A stretch of 44,039 nucleotides of DNA from Bryobacterales bacterium (GTDB lineage: Bacteria; Acidobacteriota; Terriglobia; Bryobacterales; Bryobacteraceae). This document shows, in pieces, positions 32,470 through 40,777 of this stretch. The notes beneath the pieces are model-generated. The model did not search any database and was not told where the DNA came from. It saw only the letters and a program-made list of their open reading frames with translations. Position numbers and translations under genes: made by a program. Each line of letters begins with the position of its first letter. Position 1 is the stretch's first letter. The stretch covers positions 1-44,039 of the forward strand of contig JADLDI010000090.1 in NCBI GenBank assembly GCA_020846745.1. The letters run 5' to 3'.

Positions 32470-33159
32470 TCAGCCGGGAAACACCAGGCTACAGGGCGTG
32501 AACGGCTCTGCTTGGTCGATTTCGATATCGCCCCTGCGAACCAGTTCGAGCGCGCTGAGGAAAACCGCGGGCTGTTCCGTCGGCCGGTCCTTGAGCATCT
32601 CACAGAGGTTCACGCGAAGTTCGGACTGCACCCGCTGACGCACCCATGTCAGCAGCTCCTCTGTGGTGACCGTGTCCCGGTCGACTCTAACTGCCGGAAG
32701 CCGTGCCGCCGTAAGTGCTTGTTCTAACGTGTCTATCAGTTCGGCTACAGTAGCCTCTTCAACCACTGTGGTCGAGTTGACCCCTGTAGTCTGCCAGCCT
32801 CCTGTAGACGGAATGTCTCCCGAGGTCACCTGACGCCAGTGGCTGGGTTTTTCCAACCGGGTGCGTAATGCCTCGGCGCCACGCCGCGCGGCTTCCGCCC
32901 GGAGTTGGGCGAACAGTTCGGCTACCTGTGCCGGGTCCTCATCCGGGTCATGGAGCAGTTCGCGACTCTTCCACTGAATCAGAGTGGCGGCCACGTAGGC
33001 AAATTCGGCGTTTAGCGGCAGGCGGTCCACGCGAGCTTGGTCGAGCCACGACAGAAAGGCGGCCGTCAGCCCTGACAAGGTGGTTGTTTGCAGCGTTTCG
33101 CCACGAACTCTGAGGAGATCTGACAGAACGTCGAGCGGATTCGTGTCATAGGTTGTCAT
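32470..33159 (-). CDS. ScpA-like kleisin (segregation/condensation protein A family)
   Basis: A 229-residue protein. The N-terminus reads NPLDVLSDLLRVRGETLQTT, the PLD-LL-L start of ScpA. The region VDRLPLNAEFAYVAATLIQWKSRELLHDP matches the ScpA core (AEF-x-VAAxLIQ-KSR-LL). The C-terminus FLSALELVRRGDIEIDQAEPF matches the end that meets the SMC head. The ATG at 33159 is chosen over a TTG 15 bases earlier. Kleisins bridge SMC dimers in condensin. An insertion with PSTGGWQTTGVNSTT (about 120-140) is not usual. Chromosomal ScpA is coded next to ScpB; here the gene lies in a mobile module, with no ScpB visible. Confidence 0.8.
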   Translation of the reverse strand: MTTYDTNPLDVLSDLLRVRGETLQTTTLSGLTAAFLSWLDQARVDRLPLNAEFAYVAATLIQWKSRELLHDPDEDPAQVAELFAQLRAEAARRGAEALRTRLEKPSHWRQVTSGDIPSTGGWQTTGVNSTTVVEEATVAELIDTLEQALTAARLPAVRVDRDTVTTEELLTWVRQRVQSELRVNLCEMLKDRPTEQPAVFLSALELVRRGDIEIDQAEPFTPCSLVFPG

Positions 33160-33667
33160 CACGACCCTCCGCAATGGCGCGCTGAAAGCCTTCCGGGTCG
33201 TCCCGGGCGGTGCGGGCGATCTCGAGCAGTTGGCCGAGCAGCGCCGGAACGTCGTCCTCCGGGAAGTCGATTACCAACCGGGTTCGATACAGCCGGACCG
33301 TTTCGGGCAGGGAAGAGGCGTCCCGTCCGGGTTGGTTGGCGGGGAGGGGAAGCAGCATGCGGCGGCCCTGCGACTGCCGCGCAGATTCCGCCTGCTGCTC
33401 GGCGACCCGCTGCCGCCGGCGCACCTCGGTCTGATACTCGGCGCTCGAAAGAATGAACTCAAGTTGGCGGACAAATTCATCCTTCGACACCTCAAGACGG
33501 TCGCCCTTGGACTTGGCGCCGCAGCGGTGCAGAAAGCGGATTGCGTCCCGGCGGCTGAGCGACAGAAGACGCTCGACATCGGGACGGCTTAGGATCGGGG
33601 CAGGGAACTGCTGAAGTTCAGCCAAGGCGCGCGGCAGGTGGTCATACCAAGCGGGGATGCGTGCCAA
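33146..33667 (-). CDS. Unknown protein of the mobile module
   Basis: A 173-residue protein that overlaps the kleisin start by 14 bases. The start is TTG at 33667 with no clear ribosome binding site; no ATG or GTG occurs earlier in the protein that fits better. The N-terminal part (ILSRPDVERLLSLSRRDAIRFLHRCG) looks like a small helix-turn-helix, followed by a long charged helical stretch (QTEVRRRQRVAEQQAESARQ). The end has LVIDFPEDDVPALLGQLLEIA. I recognise no family. Upstream are direct repeats of TTGGCAC and TGGCACA type near 33690-33700, maybe part of an operator. Confidence 0.65.
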   Translation of the reverse strand: MARIPAWYDHLPRALAELQQFPAPILSRPDVERLLSLSRRDAIRFLHRCGAKSKGDRLEVSKDEFVRQLEFILSSAEYQTEVRRRQRVAEQQAESARQSQGRRMLLPLPANQPGRDASSLPETVRLYRTRLVIDFPEDDVPALLGQLLEIARTARDDPEGFQRAIAEGRDDNL

Positions 33668-33720
33668 GTTGGCAGCATATCAGCTTTGGCACGGTTGTGG
33701 CACACCACAGCCTTTAGCGT

Positions 33721-34050
33721 CTACAGTTCGAGAACGTCTCGAACACCCTGCTCGACCGCCTTCAAGTCTTCGGGCGACAACTCTCCTAAACGCCGGTCGA
33801 GTCGCTGTTTCGCAATCGCCCGCACCTGATCCGTTACCGCCACTACTTGACGGCCATCACAGCCAACCCGCACTAGCAAAGGGGGAGCAGGCAGGGGTGA
33901 TGTGGACAGCGGAATGACTACGACAGTTCTGCGTAATCGGTTGAAAACATTACCTGACAAGATGACGCATGGCCGGGTCTTGGCGATTTCGGAACCCAGC
34001 GTTGGATCCAGACGGACCCACCAGACCTCGCCGCGCCGAGGTTCTACCAT
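33721..34050 (-). CDS. MazF/PemK-type endoribonuclease toxin
   Basis: A 109-residue toxin. RRGEVWWVRLDPTLGSEIAK and RPCVILSGNVFN are the conserved N-terminal strands with Arg and the RPxxI motif; TVVVIPLSTSP is the third strand; and VVAVTDQVRAIAKQRLDRRLG is the family C-terminal helix region. It cleaves RNA at short motifs. The antitoxin gene upstream overlaps it by 7 bases, so the pair appears whole. It is the only intact MazF in the window. Confidence 0.93.
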   Translation of the reverse strand: MVEPRRGEVWWVRLDPTLGSEIAKTRPCVILSGNVFNRLRRTVVVIPLSTSPLPAPPLLVRVGCDGRQVVAVTDQVRAIAKQRLDRRLGELSPEDLKAVEQGVRDVLEL

Positions 34051-34286
34051 CGTTCCTGCACGGCGTCGGATTCATCGGCCAGCGCATCGAACGAGCCCTC
34101 GATGTCGCGAACATCAGTGGCGTTGTTCGCGGTCTCGCAAGCGCGGACGAGCTGTTGTTCGCGCTCACGCAGCTTGTCGGCAATGGCTGACGCTACATAC
34201 TGCGACCGCAGGCTGGCAGGAACCCGCCGCAGAAGCTCAATCGCCAAGTCTTGGGGCAAGCTGAAGGTGAGCTTCTTGCTTGGCAT
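34044..34286 (-). CDS. Antitoxin of the MazEF pair (ribbon-helix-helix type)
   Basis: An 80-residue protein. SKKLTFSLPQDLAIELLRRV is a ribbon-helix-helix strand and helix, followed by SLRSQYVASAIADKLRERE (second helix). The acidic C-terminus (DIEGSFDALADESDAVQERW) would bind the toxin. It overlaps MazF by 7 bases. The upstream palindrome near 34338 lies between it and the divergent integrase and is a candidate operator. Confidence 0.85.
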   Translation of the reverse strand: MPSKKLTFSLPQDLAIELLRRVPASLRSQYVASAIADKLREREQQLVRACETANNATDVRDIEGSFDALADESDAVQERW

Positions 34287-34337
34287 ACCGCCATACTACC
34301 ATATGGCCCGATCTCATCCGAATGCACGATAATCGGA

Positions 34338-34350
34338 TATACCGTGTATA
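34338..34350. promoter_or_regulatory. TATAC-CGT-GTATA palindrome over a -10 box
   Basis: Perfect 5-base arms flank CGT. The last bases form TATACT (34347-34352), a good -10 hexamer for the rightward integrase; transcription would start at about 34359-34361, right at the GTG start, so the mRNA could be leaderless. It lies in the divergent gap to MazEF, where an antitoxin could control both. No good -35 is seen. Confidence 0.5.
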
Positions 34351-34360
34351 CTCATCTCGA

Positions 34361-35245
34361 GTGAACGAACTTACAATCGCGTCCTCGTTTGCTGTCGCTC
34401 CCGCCCCAAACGGCTCTGGCGACGCCAAACTGGTCGAACTCTGGCTCTCTCTGAAGGTCAGCACTCATACCCGGCGCGCTTACGCCGCCGATATCGAACG
34501 ATTTGTTCAGTTCGTCGGAAAACCGCTCGGGTGGGTCACGCTCGCCGACGCGCAGGCGTTTGCGACGTCGCTGGAGCAGGGAAGTCTCAAACCCGCCAGC
34601 CAGAACCGGGCGCTCACAGCCGTCAAGTCGCTCCTGTCCTTCGGCCAGGACACCGGGTACCTCGCTTTCAACGTCGGAGCTGCCGTAAAGCTGCGTCCCA
34701 ATCGCGACTCTCTGGCGCAGCGCATCCTCGAGGAAAGCGAAGTGGCCAAACTGATCGAAGCCGCCCCGCAAGGACGCGACCGGGTGTTATTGAAGCTACT
34801 GTACGTTTCCGGCGTCCGCGTGAGTGAACTGTGCGGGCTGAAGTGGTGCGATGCAGTGCCGCGGGCCGAAGGCGGCCAGATCACCGTCTTCGGCAAGCGC
34901 GGCAAGACCCGGACTGTTCTGTTGAAGCCAAAATTCTGGGCGCAGTTGCTGGCTATCCGCACCGATGCCGGCCCTGTCGATCCCATTTTTCCGAGCCGGA
35001 AAAGCCGCGGCCACCTCGACCCGTCGCAGGTCCGTCGCATCGTCTACGCTGCCGCGAAAAAGGCCGGACTGCAACAGAAAGTCTCGCCCCACTGGATGCG
35101 GCACGCGCATGCCAGCCACGCACTCGATCGCCGCGCACCGATCCACCTCGTGCAGGCAACGCTTGGCCATGCATCGGTTTCCACCACCGGCCGATACCTG
35201 CACGCGCGCCCGACAGAAAGCTCCAGTTTCTATTTGCCCGACTAA
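34361..35245 (+). CDS. Tyrosine recombinase (XerC/D-type integrase)
   Basis: A 294-residue integrase. The N-terminal SAM-like domain includes STHTRRAYAADIERFVQFV. Catalytic residues are Arg153 (GVRVSEL), Lys179 or Lys182 (FGKRGKTR), His244 and Arg247 (HWMRHAHA), His270 (LGHAS) and Tyr279 (GRYLHA). The GTG at 34361 is preferred as it makes the usual Xer length and matches the -10 box; the ATG at 34322 and a TTG at 34280 are alternatives. It is divergent from MazEF and probably integrates or excises the module 30778-35245. No att repeats were recognised. Confidence 0.92.
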   Translation: MNELTIASSFAVAPAPNGSGDAKLVELWLSLKVSTHTRRAYAADIERFVQFVGKPLGWVTLADAQAFATSLEQGSLKPASQNRALTAVKSLLSFGQDTGYLAFNVGAAVKLRPNRDSLAQRILEESEVAKLIEAAPQGRDRVLLKLLYVSGVRVSELCGLKWCDAVPRAEGGQITVFGKRGKTRTVLLKPKFWAQLLAIRTDAGPVDPIFPSRKSRGHLDPSQVRRIVYAAAKKAGLQQKVSPHWMRHAHASHALDRRAPIHLVQATLGHASVSTTGRYLHARPTESSSFYLPD

Positions 35246-35391
35246 CGCTGCGGCGCACGGAAGCGATGCCTCGCCGAGCGGCAGCCGCAGGTGCTGGACA
35301 TGGGTTCTGTTTTTCGTGAGAATGCTGCTTCAGCGGTTATATAAGTACTGGAACCAGGTGAACGGTAACTATTGGCACACTAGTAGCGTTT

Positions 35392-35416
35392 CCAGTGCGC
35401 AAATAATGCGCACTGG
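35392..35416. terminator. Hairpin between integrase and the next leftward gene
   Basis: CCAGTGCGCA and TGCGCACTGG form a perfect 10-base stem with an AATAA loop. It lies 27 bases after the stop of the leftward gene at 35443-35670. No strong T-run follows on the minus strand; on the plus strand a TTTCTT stretch does. It may end transcription of either gene or be an att-like palindrome. Confidence 0.5.
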
Positions 35417-35442
35417 GAGCTTTCTTCCCTATACCGGAACAG

Positions 35443-35670
35443 CTAACGGGCGATTCGAATGACTGTCCAACTGCGTTGGCCGTCGTGGATTTCTTGCCAG
35501 CCGCCGAGGCTGCGCCGCTCGAGGATTGCGGCCACGTTGTCGTTGAAGGTACGTCCGCCATAAAGGTCGCCCACCGTGACACCGCACGGAAGTGCTTTAG
35601 CTTCAGACGTATTGTTGATTCTGGTCACGACTTTGCTGAAATCGTAATTTGTAACCGGTTGCACATTCAT
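35443..35670 (-). CDS. Small protein of unknown function
   Basis: A 75-residue protein starting MNVQPVTNYDFSKVVTRINN. The ATG at 35670 is chosen as the N-terminus upstream is basic, uneven and unlikely. It contains GVTVGDLYGGRTFNDNVAAI and GGWQEIHDGQRSWTV. I recognise no family. It is placed between the integrase and the GH1-like gene, which may make it part of the inserted DNA. It has no signal peptide and no membrane helix. Confidence 0.5.
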   Translation of the reverse strand: MNVQPVTNYDFSKVVTRINNTSEAKALPCGVTVGDLYGGRTFNDNVAAILERRSLGGWQEIHDGQRSWTVIRIAR

Positions 35671-35812
35671 TTTGTTTGTTATTCCCCCTACATTCCTGGC
35701 GCGCTTATACGAGCAACAACGGTCGATCAGGCGGTGGATAGAAAGCCAGGTATTAGAAAAGCGGTCGCGCGAACAGAGTAGATGCACGCGCTGTACCGAA
35801 TAGGAACGCTTC

Positions 35813-36982
35813 CTAATAGCAGCCGATCGTCGCCAGTAAGTCCTGTGCTTGCTTTAGTGCTTCGTAGTAAGGGTGACTAATTACACGCCTCAGGGTTCCG
35901 TTGCCCGGTTCCAGGTCCCACAAACCGCTGTTATGCCAGTGGTTCCTATTTTCCCAGTCGAAACGGTCGAGGATAGGGTACAAACAGATACCTTCCACGG
36001 GCACGCCCAGACGGCGCGCTTCGTACACTTCCTTGGCAATCTCAGTAATCCACCGCGCCCGGCCCACGCCAAAGTGGCTGGTTTCAGAGACAAACGTCGG
36101 CTTGCGGTACCGTTGCCACACGCGCGCCAGCATATAACGGAACGGCAGCCAGCGGTCGTCGCGCGGTTCGTCTTCCCAGCGCAGCCGGCCGCCCGTATGT
36201 TCCCACTGATTGGAGTGATAGAAGTTGACTCCGACTATATCCAGGTAGTGTTCGGCGCCTCCGAGTGACGGTTCCGCGCGGCCGGCGATCATATCCCAGG
36301 CTTCGTACTGCGCCTCTGTGTAGGCGTCGGCTTCCGCGGCCAGCCCGGGCTGATCGCGCGGCGCCACTACGTTCACAACCGGCTCCGGATATACCATCCG
36401 GGCCCGCTTATCGACGCTCCACAATGCTTCACAGCAGGCAATGGTTGCGCGCACGAGTTGCCGTTTCAGTTCGTTGTCGCGGCCGTGCGCAAACGGATAA
36501 ATGACACGCCTCGTCGCGGCCCAACTTAGGAAAGACACCTCATTGATGGGCGTGTAAAACGGAACGTCGTCAGAATGTTCGCGAACCACCTGCGCCACCG
36601 CCTTCGCAAATGCCGCCAGGCGATCGATGAACTCGGGAGCAAACACATCAATATCGTCGGGCCAGCCGTAATGGCAGATATTCCAGAGAACTTGAATACC
36701 CGTTTCATGGGCGGCCCGAAGCATGGGAACAAACGACGAGAAGTCGTAACAACCGGCGCCCCGGTCGATCAGATGCCACCGCAAACCGTCACGGGCTGCC
36801 CGGATATTCACAGATCGCAGCAACTGGTAGTCATCGAGAAACTGCTTGTCGTGTTCCACGCCGGCCAGCATGTCCAGCCGTTCGTGATGCGTATTGATGT
36901 GAGTGGCCGACTCGTAGCCCGCCATCCAGAAAGAACGGAATAATGAGGGTTTGGGGGCCGGCAGCGATTCCGAAGTATCCAT
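35813..36982 (-). CDS. GH1-like clan GH-A glycosidase
   Basis: A 389-residue TIM-barrel glycosidase. Candidate acid/base Glu148 is in INEVSFLSW (146-154), and candidate nucleophile Glu300 in PTFVSETSHFG (295-305). An early strand has NIRAARDGLRWHLID (59-73), and FYHSNQW and GICLYPILDRFDW follow later. Start is ATG at 36982 (a TTG lies 30 bases upstream). There is no signal peptide. It is related to family 1 enzymes but lacks the extended loops of typical beta-glucosidases. It is the same type of cytoplasmic enzyme as the permuted hydrolase at 889-1773, and from memory such genes occur beside the methyltransferase in related clusters. Substrate unknown. Confidence 0.82.
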   Translation of the reverse strand: MDTSESLPAPKPSLFRSFWMAGYESATHINTHHERLDMLAGVEHDKQFLDDYQLLRSVNIRAARDGLRWHLIDRGAGCYDFSSFVPMLRAAHETGIQVLWNICHYGWPDDIDVFAPEFIDRLAAFAKAVAQVVREHSDDVPFYTPINEVSFLSWAATRRVIYPFAHGRDNELKRQLVRATIACCEALWSVDKRARMVYPEPVVNVVAPRDQPGLAAEADAYTEAQYEAWDMIAGRAEPSLGGAEHYLDIVGVNFYHSNQWEHTGGRLRWEDEPRDDRWLPFRYMLARVWQRYRKPTFVSETSHFGVGRARWITEIAKEVYEARRLGVPVEGICLYPILDRFDWENRNHWHNSGLWDLEPGNGTLRRVISHPYYEALKQAQDLLATIGCY

Positions 36983-37254
36983 CAAAGGGAAGGTAAGCAC
37001 ATCCCGGTCCAACGCCGCGCGGCCGCACCGGCCACGCCTCCGCCCGAGGTGCGCAGCGATCGCCCGGTGAGAACCTCGGCAAAGGAAAAGATTGCCAACA
37101 AAGAGGGTCCGGCAACCCTCGCGGGCGTTTCAAGCTACTCATAAACTCAACAACTTAGCGCGGCCCCCTGTGGCCCGCATCACTGTGGGAACACTCGTGC
37201 TTCTTTGATGAGCGTTAAGCCCTTTCCGGCGGCGACAGTCACAGGAGAAAAACA

Positions 37255-37677
37255 ATGATTCAAATAATAACTGCATTACTCCTGCAGAGTCAGACCATGG
37301 TGTATGACGAGCAGCGGTTTCTGGTGGATGCCTACTTCCGGCAACTGCAATATCAAAAAGAGAATGGAAAACTAATCGCGCAGAAGCAAAAAGAACAAGA
37401 GGCGGAAATCAGGGATTACTTTTTTCGGGAACGATTCAATAAATTCGTGATCGCTCTTCGCGAATTCGCCCAGGGATACCAGGATGGAAAGGTGAACCTC
37501 AAAAAGGCCCAAGCCGTACGCAAAGCCTGGCACAAGCTCGAACAGACGGACGGCTGGTTCCACGAAGACGCGAAGAAAGACCCGAAGCTTGCCAAGGCAA
37601 CCACCTTAAACGCCGATAGCGAACCTACGGTGAAAACGCTCGCGACAAACGGAGCGGCCTGCCAGGCACAACCCTAG
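37255..37677 (+). CDS. Small charged protein of unknown function
   Basis: A 140-residue protein with a short hydrophobic N-terminus (MIQIITALLLQSQTM) that could be a membrane or signal anchor. The rest is charged and helical (NGKLIAQKQKEQEAEIRDYF and QAVRKAWHKLEQTDGW). AGGAG precedes the ATG. It lies 8 bases before the Crp/Fnr-type regulator, with which it may share a transcript. I recognise no family. The gap 37013-37254 to the divergent GH1-like gene holds no gene. Confidence 0.65.
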   Translation: MIQIITALLLQSQTMVYDEQRFLVDAYFRQLQYQKENGKLIAQKQKEQEAEIRDYFFRERFNKFVIALREFAQGYQDGKVNLKKAQAVRKAWHKLEQTDGWFHEDAKKDPKLAKATTLNADSEPTVKTLATNGAACQAQP

Positions 37678-37685
37678 ATTAGGGA

Positions 37686-38498
37686 ATGGCAATACACATG
37701 CCCTGCACCTATGCAGAGGCATACATGCTAGCGGAGACAACAACCAGCTCGGAGTGGTCGGTCCTAGAAGATCCGCTGAGCTACCTACCCTGTTCCACCA
37801 TTGGTGAATACAGGAAAGGGCAGCTCATATACGAATCGGACCGTCCTAATACGAACCTTTACCTGGTCCTCGAAGGCTGCGTAAAAGTTACCCGGATGAC
37901 CAATAATGTGGAGGTCGTTATGAACCTGTGCCAGGTTGACGACCTCTTTGGAGAGCCTGCATTTGTGCAGGCGTCCGGGGAACGGGCCGTAGCGCTTGAG
38001 CCCACCAAAGTGATGAGTTGGCCAATCGAGACTGTCCACGAAATCGTGCAGCGTCATCCCAAGTTGGGCATTGCCCTGATGCAAACCTTGGCCGCGCGCT
38101 GTTTCGATTTAGAAGAACGGATCGCAACTTTATCGGCTGATTCGACGGCTCGCCGGCTGGCGAAAGCTCTCTTGGGCTTGTCGGAGCGGTTGGGCCAACC
38201 TGAAACAAATTCTCCCGATTCGCGCCGCTTGGCGCCTTTTTCGCATAAGCTGCTGGCGCAGTATATCGGGACCACCCGTGAAGCGGTCACGCATACGATG
38301 AACCAGTTTCGGCGGCAGGGCCTGGTGTCCTATTCACGGCGCGATGTCGTCGTGTACACCGCGGCAATGCGGCAGTGGCTGGGCACTCATCCCAAACGTG
38401 CCGCCGCGGCGGCAGCGGGAGCAAACACCGGTACGGGTATGCCCATGGATTCGCCGGCAAACGGCGGCGCCATGGAATACGATTCGATGCAGTCCTAA
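37686..38498 (+). CDS. Crp/Fnr-family transcription regulator
   Basis: A 270-residue regulator. The cyclic-nucleotide-binding-like domain spans about residues 30-155 (YRKGQLIYESDRPNTNLYLV, LCQVDDLFGEPAFVQASGER). The C-terminal winged helix has LLAQYIGTTREAVTHTMNQF, with Thr-Arg-Glu in the recognition helix as in Crp relatives. The Cys spacing of Fnr iron-sulfur ligands is absent. The tail is Ala/Gly-rich. Start codons at residues 1, 5 and 14 are all possible. It lies between a small charged protein and the GH2 gene, and it may control that glycosidase; this is inferred from order. Confidence 0.9.
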   Translation: MAIHMPCTYAEAYMLAETTTSSEWSVLEDPLSYLPCSTIGEYRKGQLIYESDRPNTNLYLVLEGCVKVTRMTNNVEVVMNLCQVDDLFGEPAFVQASGERAVALEPTKVMSWPIETVHEIVQRHPKLGIALMQTLAARCFDLEERIATLSADSTARRLAKALLGLSERLGQPETNSPDSRRLAPFSHKLLAQYIGTTREAVTHTMNQFRRQGLVSYSRRDVVVYTAAMRQWLGTHPKRAAAAAAGANTGTGMPMDSPANGGAMEYDSMQS

Positions 38499-38616
38499 AA
38501 GCCTTGGGGTGTACAGGCCAGGACACCCTGAAGGCAGCAGTGTCGGCGGGAGTGTCGGCCGGGCCACCGGCGTGTGGCTCGTACGCCGCCGCTCTGTGCT
38601 ATTGCCTAAATCGACG

Positions 38617-40482
38617 ATGACATACCTCATGGGATATCCGCGCCCAATGATGGAGCGCGCTAACTGGACCTCGCTGAACGGACAGTGGCAATTCGCGTTC
38701 GACGTTGACGCACGCTATCAGTCCCCCGAAGAGGTGACCTTCGACCGCACGATTACCGTGCCCTTCGCACCGGAGACTCCCGCATCGGGCATCCACGAAG
38801 CGGGTTTTTTCCGGGTTTGCTGGTACCGCCGCGAATTCGAATACATCGCACTTGGCGAAGGCGAACGCCTTCTTCTGCACTTCGGAGCCATCGACTATCA
38901 CGCCACCATTTGGGTCAACGGGTTGATGGCCGCGCGCCACGAGGGCGGCTATACTCCGATTTCGATCGACATTACAACGTTCCTCAAAGAGGTCGGATCG
39001 CAAGTGGTGATCGTACGCGCGGAGGACGATCCAGCCGATCTGGCCAAGCCCCGAGGCAAGCAGGAATGGCAGCTCCATCCGCATTCGATCTGGTATTACC
39101 GCACCACTGGAATCTGGCAACCCGTATGGACGGAAGTCGTGCCGGCCACTTTCCTCCATGCCATTCAGTGGACACCGAACGTGGAGCGCTGGGAACTGGG
39201 GTTGGAGGCGCGGCTCGACGGCACCCGCCGCGACGACCTCCGCCTGCGTATACGCCTCACGGTCGATAATACGCTGCTTGCCGACGATACCTACTCCGTG
39301 GTGGCCGGAGAGGTCCACCGCCGTATTGCACTCTCCGACCCCGGTATTGACGACTACCGCAACGAACTGCTGTGGTCGCCGGCTGCGCCCACCCTCATCG
39401 ATGCCGAAGTGGAACTACTGCTGCCGGACGGCATCGTGTTGGACAAGGTCAAAAGCTATACGGCACTGCGGTCGCTCGCCATTCAGGCTGACCGCTTCGT
39501 CCTCAACGGCAGGCCCTATCCGTTGATCATGGTGTTAGACCAAGGCTATTGGCCCGACGGCGGCCTGACCGCACCTTCCGACGACGCCTTGAAGCTCGAC
39601 GTGGAACTGGCCAAGGCCATGGGCTTCAACGGCGTTCGGAAACATCAAAAAATCGAGAATCCGCGCTATCTCTACTGGGCCGACAAACTTGGTCTGCTCG
39701 TGTGGGAAGAGATGCCGTCCGCCTACCGCTTCACGCGCGAATCCGTCCAGCGGCTGACCCGTGAGTGGACCGATGTGATCGCCCGCGACCGCAGCCATCC
39801 CTGCATCGTCGCCTGGGTGCCGTTTAACGAATCCTGGGGCGTGCCCGACCTGCCCGACAGCCCCGCTCAAAGGCACTGGGTACAGTCGCTCTATCACCTC
39901 ACCAAGACCCTCGACCCCACGCGCCCCGTCATCGGAAACGATGGCTGGGAAAGCGTCGCCACCGATATCATCGGCATTCACGACTACGACGACAATCCGG
40001 AACGCATCGCCATGCGGTACGGTTTGCGCAATCAGCGCCTGTTCCAACGCGAGCGTCCCGGCGGCCGCCAACTCCTCATCGGACAGAAACACCAGGGTCA
40101 GCCGATCATGTTGACCGAGTTCGGCGGCATCGCTTACTCCGAGGATGCCGACCGCACCTGGGGCTACTCACGGTCAAGTTCCCAGCGCGAATATGCCGAC
40201 CGGTATCGCCGGCTGTTGGAAGTAGTCCGCCCCGCCCCCTTGCTCGCCGGCTTCTGCTATACGCAGTTCACCGACACCTACCAGGAAGCCAACGGACTGC
40301 TCTACATGGACCGCCGGCCGAAGTTTCCGCTCGAGGAAATCGCGCTCTTCACCCGCGGTCCGCGGTCAAACCGCGATCTGCAATGGGAATCCTACTGGCG
40401 CGAGCAATTGATGACCACCCAACGGGCCCAGTACGTCGTCCCCCCCGAAGACCGCAATACACGCCCGGAACCACGGAGTTAA
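38617..40482 (+). CDS. GH2-family glycoside hydrolase
   Basis: A 621-residue glycosidase. The jelly-roll sugar-binding domain starts WTSLNGQWQFAFDVDARYQSP and includes IWVNGLMAARHEGGYTPISI; an Ig-like domain follows to about 300; the TIM barrel includes acid/base Glu405 (NESWG, 404-408) and nucleophile Glu501 (TEFGG). ATG at 38617 is chosen because it precedes the standard N-terminal strand; the frame opens 91 codons earlier inside the regulator gene. There is no signal peptide. Such enzymes remove beta-galactosyl, beta-mannosyl or beta-glucuronyl residues. The gene overlaps the leftward toxin remnant by 4 bases. Confidence 0.9.
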   Translation: MTYLMGYPRPMMERANWTSLNGQWQFAFDVDARYQSPEEVTFDRTITVPFAPETPASGIHEAGFFRVCWYRREFEYIALGEGERLLLHFGAIDYHATIWVNGLMAARHEGGYTPISIDITTFLKEVGSQVVIVRAEDDPADLAKPRGKQEWQLHPHSIWYYRTTGIWQPVWTEVVPATFLHAIQWTPNVERWELGLEARLDGTRRDDLRLRIRLTVDNTLLADDTYSVVAGEVHRRIALSDPGIDDYRNELLWSPAAPTLIDAEVELLLPDGIVLDKVKSYTALRSLAIQADRFVLNGRPYPLIMVLDQGYWPDGGLTAPSDDALKLDVELAKAMGFNGVRKHQKIENPRYLYWADKLGLLVWEEMPSAYRFTRESVQRLTREWTDVIARDRSHPCIVAWVPFNESWGVPDLPDSPAQRHWVQSLYHLTKTLDPTRPVIGNDGWESVATDIIGIHDYDDNPERIAMRYGLRNQRLFQRERPGGRQLLIGQKHQGQPIMLTEFGGIAYSEDADRTWGYSRSSSQREYADRYRRLLEVVRPAPLLAGFCYTQFTDTYQEANGLLYMDRRPKFPLEEIALFTRGPRSNRDLQWESYWREQLMTTQRAQYVVPPEDRNTRPEPRS

Positions 40483-40553
40483 CCGCCATACTTTGTAGCA
40501 TCCGGTTCGCCTTCGAGGATTGCCAACAAGGCGGATGAATCAACGACGATCAT
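40479..40553 (-). pseudogene. VapC (PIN toxin) N-terminal remnant
   Basis: An ATG at 40553 opens MIVVDSSALLAILEGEPDA, the first strand and Asp of PIN-domain VapC proteins, then stops after 24 codons. The normal length is about 130 residues. It overlaps the antitoxin remnant by ATGA and overlaps the GH2 stop by 3-4 bases on the other strand. The break falls next to the GH2 end, so this is a clear truncation. Confidence 0.8.
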
Positions 40554-40615
40554 TTCGGAAGTCCATTTTCGTCGTAGAGCATGTCCTCGAGCGAGCGGTT
40601 ATCGGCTGTCGCACC
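40550..40615 (-). pseudogene. VapB antitoxin C-terminal remnant
   Basis: The frame reads ATADNRSLEDMLYDENGLPK and stops, overlapping the VapC start by 4 bases. It matches the end of VapB antitoxins of the type ending DEILGYDENGLP. Its N-terminal DNA-binding part is lost, and upstream sequence gives no continuing match. The 38-bp repeat is 85 bases further on. Confidence 0.7.
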
Positions 40616-40700
40616 ACTCCCGATACAAACCCGAGCGTAAGGGCGTGAGAAATAATCTCCCGAATGCGATTCAGCGCCGCCCCACAGGTTCGGCAAATCG

Positions 40701-40738
40701 CTGCAAACACGCATTGCACCGGAAACAGAACCGCAACC
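40701..40738. repeat. 38-bp dispersed repeat, copy 2
   Basis: This matches 21815-21852 with two differences. It sits between the VapBC remnant and the intact PIN-domain pair. The presence of a copy beside each of two damaged loci may mean the repeat takes part in rearrangements. Confidence 0.7.
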
Positions 40739-40777
40739 CATGGAGGGCTCATCATGAAACGCGCCAGTTCTCGATAG

